This document shows, piece by piece, positions 61,870-64,000 of a DNA stretch of 64,000 nt. Under the pieces are notes generated by a model. That model was not told the DNA's origin, made no database searches, and saw nothing but the letters and a program-made list of their open reading frames with translations. The position numbers were made by a program, and so were the translations under genes. This stretch comes from Neobacillus sp. PS3-40 (lineage in GTDB: Bacteria > Bacillota > Bacilli > Bacillales > Cytobacillaceae). How positions within the stretch are numbered: the stretch's first letter is position 1; each line of letters starts with the position of its first letter. The stretch is from positions 558,001 through 622,000 of the forward strand of contig NZ_CP133266.1 of the NCBI RefSeq assembly GCF_030915485.1, in the 5' to 3' direction.

Positions 61870-61901
61870 GTGTTCCTCAATACTTCGATGAAATTCAAAA
61901 T

Positions 61902-61943
61902 TAGCAAAAAAAAAACTGCCGCTCTGGCAGTTTTTTTTGCTAA
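61902..61943. terminator. Bidirectional terminator
   Basis: AGCAAAAAAAAAACTGCC pairs with GGCAGTTTTTTTTGCT around a GCTCT loop; the stop codon of the next gene overlaps its end. Confidence 0.92.
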
Positions 61944-62758
61944 TTTATAATTGTTACTTTTATTTGTTTAGATCCCCAATTCATTGCTTTTCCTTTTGAA
62001 GGGACAAAGACATCTATTCTGTTTCCTTTAATGCTTCCGCCAGTATCAGCTGCGGTAGCATATCCGTATCCCTCAACAAATACTTTAGAGCCAAGAGGAA
62101 TAACTGCAGGATCAACTGAGATTACCTTAGCATTAGGATTAGCTTTCAGATTAACACCAGTTCTTGTTACACCTGAACAACCTTTGCAAGAAGCCGTGTA
62201 AGCCGTTGCCTTCACATTAATAACCTTCTTACTCACTTTTTGTGCAGGAGCCGCTTTCGGCTTTGCTTTCGTAATTCTTTTTACCGGTTGATTTTTTTTC
62301 TTCACAGTAGGTAACGTCGGTTTAATAACTGATCGGTTGCTTACTGTTGCCTTACTTGCTTTAACTTTGGTTGGTTTCAAGGTTCCAACCTCAACTGAGC
62401 TATTATTTTCATAGATAACAAGTTTTAACCCTGGTTTAATAAGATCCGTGGTTAACTTATTCCATATCTTTAGTTGATCAATCGATATTTTATATTCTTT
62501 AGCTATGTCCCATAATGTATCTCCATCTTTTACTAAATATTGCTTTTCAGATGAAATTGATAGAACATCGCCAGGATGAATGAGATCAGTAGAAAGCTTA
62601 TTCCATTTTTTTATGTTATCTACAGACGCATTATGTACTTGTGAAAGTTCCCAAAGCGTGTCTCCCTTATCCACTTTTACCTCTGCGGCCTGTACATTAG
62701 CACTTACAGTTCCTGAGAGTGCAGCAACTGCAATTAATGTTTTAATTGTTTTTATCAT
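61940..62758 (-). CDS. Secreted cell-wall protein with two LysM domains and a 3D domain (YocH-like)
   Basis: 272 residues. Signal peptide to about 25 (VQA-AE). Two LysM domains (about 28-72 and 75-117: KGDTLWELSQVHN, DGDTLWDIAKEYK). A basic Pro/Lys linker follows. The C-terminal 3D domain has KATAYTAS, VDPAVIPLGSKVFVEGYG and DTGGSIKGNRIDVF with the three Asp. It is a peptidoglycan-lytic enzyme or muralytic accessory of the YocH type. ATG 62758 after GGGAGG. No WalR-type box was found upstream. Confidence 0.92.
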   Translation of the reverse strand: MIKTIKTLIAVAALSGTVSANVQAAEVKVDKGDTLWELSQVHNASVDNIKKWNKLSTDLIHPGDVLSISSEKQYLVKDGDTLWDIAKEYKISIDQLKIWNKLTTDLIKPGLKLVIYENNSSVEVGTLKPTKVKASKATVSNRSVIKPTLPTVKKKNQPVKRITKAKPKAAPAQKVSKKVINVKATAYTASCKGCSGVTRTGVNLKANPNAKVISVDPAVIPLGSKVFVEGYGYATAADTGGSIKGNRIDVFVPSKGKAMNWGSKQIKVTIIN

Positions 62759-62843
62759 ATTTGTACCTCCCATGTTCTTTTAGCAGCTAACAGTGATAAT
62801 CATAACACTGATTATTCCAGAGCAAAGAACAGGGAGGTTAATA

Positions 62844-62999
62844 ATGGTTTACATGTATGGCAATTATATTACGATAGCATTTCTAAGAGATAGAATATTC
62901 TATTTATTAATTATGCTTTTAAAAAAACTATTTCACATTAATGAGCCCAAAATTACATTGACTATTTTAAAGCTCATTGTTCATTTGACACCCTGTTGA
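62844..62999 (+). CDS. Possible small membrane-associated protein, 51 aa
   Basis: ATG at 62844 six bases after GGGAGG, 51 codons and TGA. The protein is hydrophobic and basic (FYLLIMLLKKLFHI). The good RBS is the only support; composition in this AT-rich gap could give such an ORF by chance. Confidence 0.35.
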   Translation: MVYMYGNYITIAFLRDRIFYLLIMLLKKLFHINEPKITLTILKLIVHLTPC

Positions 63000-63015
63000 T
63001 TGTATAACTTTGCCC

Positions 63016-63140
63016 GTTGATTTCCACTCCGGGCACTTGCTTTCCGCGGGGAGGGATGGAAGCCTCCTCGGCGTACCGCCTGTGGGGTCTCCCATTCCCT
63101 CTAATCCCGCAGGAGTCAAGTGCCCTCCGCTCCAATCAAC
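63016..63140. repeat. GC-rich 125-bp palindromic repeat
   Basis: Nested arms: GTTGATT/AATCAAC, GGGCACTTG/CAAGTGCCC and GCGGG/CCCGC. It is far richer in GC than its surroundings and resembles a widely dispersed Bacillaceae repeat. An ORF across it is an artefact of composition. Confidence 0.75.
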
Positions 63141-63318
63141 TCAAGTAGAAAAACTAGAAAAATCTGAAAACATCCAAAGATCCCTAATGATTCTCGAAGG
63201 CCACTATTTCTACTGTCTAATGGAAGCAAAGACCACCATTGATTCCAAAAAAGCCTCTATTTTAATGAAATTGGTGGAGACCTAGCAGGCGTTTAAACGC
63301 CGAGTTATCATGAACGAA

Positions 63319-63418
63319 ACTAGCTCCTTACTCGTAAATTCGTAGGTTAATTTGGTTAGAATGTTTACTGATGAAAAACAAAAAACCAAATCAGAGCTAC
63401 ATTACGGAAGGAGCTAGT
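63319..63418 (+). ncRNA. Structured leader of the IS110 transposase (possible bridge-RNA / SD-sequestering region)
   Basis: ACTAGCTCCTT (63319-63329) pairs perfectly with AAGGAGCTAGT (63408-63418), which holds the transposase Shine-Dalgarno. Inside, ATTTGGTT (63350-63357) pairs with AACCAAAT (63384-63391). In the IS110 group of the family a non-coding RNA from this end guides recombination; that RNA is not proven here. Confidence 0.4.
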
Positions 63419-63422
63419 CATT

Positions 63423-64000
63423 ATGAAGGATACCATTAAATATGTAGGTTTAGACGTATCAAAGGAAAAAATTGCAGTCGCTATTGCCGATGAGGGCCGA
63501 GGGGAGCCTAGATACCATGGAATGATTCCTCATACACCAGAAGAAGTTAGGAAATTAATGAAAAAATTGGGCAGCCCGGAATCTCTGCGTGTGTGTTATG
63601 AAGCTGGTCCGACAGGATATCCATTGTACCGACTATTTATCACACTAGGGATTCACTGCTCGGTGATTGCCCCGTCTCTTATTCCTAAAAGACCTGGAGA
63701 ACGTATTAAAACGGATCGCAGGGACTCTGTTCGCTTAGCTCATTTATATCGGGCTGGAGAGTTGACTCCAATTTATGTACCAACTCCAGAAGATGAAGCA
63801 CTGCGTGATCTTGTTAGATGTAGAGAAGATGCCAAAGAAGACGAACTGAGAGGGAAACACCGATTAAGTAAATTTTTACTGCGTAATGATATTAAACCTC
63901 CTACTGGAGTAAATAAGTGGACAATCAAGTATTTCAGATGGCTGGACACTTTAAAATTTGAAAACCCTTCGCTACAAGTAACCTTCCAGGAATACTACCA
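63423..64000 (+). CDS. IS110-family transposase (DEDD), 3' end beyond window
   Basis: 192 codons are visible. The RuvC-like DEDD residues are Asp11 (VGLDVSKE), Glu60 (CYEAGPTGYPLYR), Asp98 and Asp101 (IKTDRRDSVRLAHL). These are the N-terminal signatures of IS110 transposases. The ATG follows GGAAGGAG, which is part of the inverted repeat described for the leader. The frame is open to the edge, so the copy may be intact. Confidence 0.93.
   Translation, partial: MKDTIKYVGLDVSKEKIAVAIADEGRGEPRYHGMIPHTPEEVRKLMKKLGSPESLRVCYEAGPTGYPLYRLFITLGIHCSVIAPSLIPKRPGERIKTDRRDSVRLAHLYRAGELTPIYVPTPEDEALRDLVRCREDAKEDELRGKHRLSKFLLRNDIKPPTGVNKWTIKYFRWLDTLKFENPSLQVTFQEYY

Larger units (their letters stand above)
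63287..64000 (+). mobile_element. IS110-family insertion sequence, left part (right end beyond window)
   Basis: It contains the transposase start and a structured non-coding left region. The left boundary is uncertain: a GGCGTTTAAACGCC palindrome lies at 63288-63301. No flanking repeat can be tested because the right end is missing. Confidence 0.7.

Noticed and set aside
62759-62840. WalR box upstream of the YocH-like gene
   Set aside because: TGTTAT and TGTTAG are present but separated by nine rather than five bases.
63010-63285. 91-codon ORF at the right end
   Set aside because: It arises from the GC-rich palindrome and the following sequence; no RBS and no protein-like pattern.

Overview
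The window is AT-rich, and its gene content is that of an endospore-forming member of the Bacillaceae. It carries an SspH-type spore protein, a ComFB-like protein, YugI-type S1 proteins, a FloT/NfeD pair, HemQ of the coproporphyrin-dependent haem pathway, LtaS, and strong GGAGG ribosome binding sites. Respiratory genes (a CuA-containing heme-copper reductase, a NarK-type carrier and a hydrogenase-like membrane complex) suggest a nitrate-respiring or denitrifying soil bacillus. A Neobacillus-like organism is my inference and is not proven by the sequence.

Layout. 1-6300: a TetR regulator (cut by the window edge) divergent from an MMPL exporter, then a small Cys-rich secreted protein, a LysE exporter and a ferritin-like protein. 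6515-8431: floT-nfeD. 9058-11357: an amine/L-amino-acid oxidase and small proteins. 11604-18836 (minus): a six-gene hydrogenase-4/complex-I-like operon (hyfB-C-E-F-G-I order). 19471-33642: mostly housekeeping and accessory genes (bioY with a BirA box, a YugI paralogue, quinone oxidoreductase, HisJ, two PAP2 phosphatases, HemQ, VanZ, a tartrate/malate dehydrogenase plus FAH-hydrolase pair, an MFS exporter). 33823-38072: a second MFS exporter and a TrpXYZ-like ABC importer. 39021-42874: a small ORF, a GT2 glycosyltransferase and the divergent CuA/heme-copper pair. 43009-49731: small proteins, an HD hydrolase, a c-di-GMP-I riboswitch upstream of two small genes, a secreted nuclease and LtaS. 50075-62758: an MFS carrier, the second YugI, a Zn-dependent alcohol dehydrogenase, ComFB-like, SspH, a GGDEF-EAL protein, an ion-transport operon (ArsB/NhaD-KtrB-KtrA), a NarK-PAS fusion and a LysM/3D cell-wall protein. 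62999-64000: a GC-rich palindromic repeat and the start of an IS110-family element.

Themes. (1) Energy metabolism: the hydrogenase-like large subunit keeps its four putative NiFe cysteines and ends at the usual maturation site, but the NuoB-like subunit has lost two of four Fe-S cysteines. The heme-copper subunit I has Asn where oxygen reductases have the cross-linked Tyr, which points to a nitric oxide reductase of the CuA type. (2) c-di-GMP: a GGDEF-EAL enzyme, a ComFB-like protein and a c-di-GMP-I riboswitch with its own terminator lie within about 10 kb. (3) Repeats: a 162-163 bp MITE-like element occurs twice, each copy with a perfect 8-bp target duplication. A roughly 99-bp structured repeat occurs as three tandem copies with an exact 99-bp period plus several dispersed complete or decayed copies. 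No rRNA, tRNA or CRISPR array was recognised.
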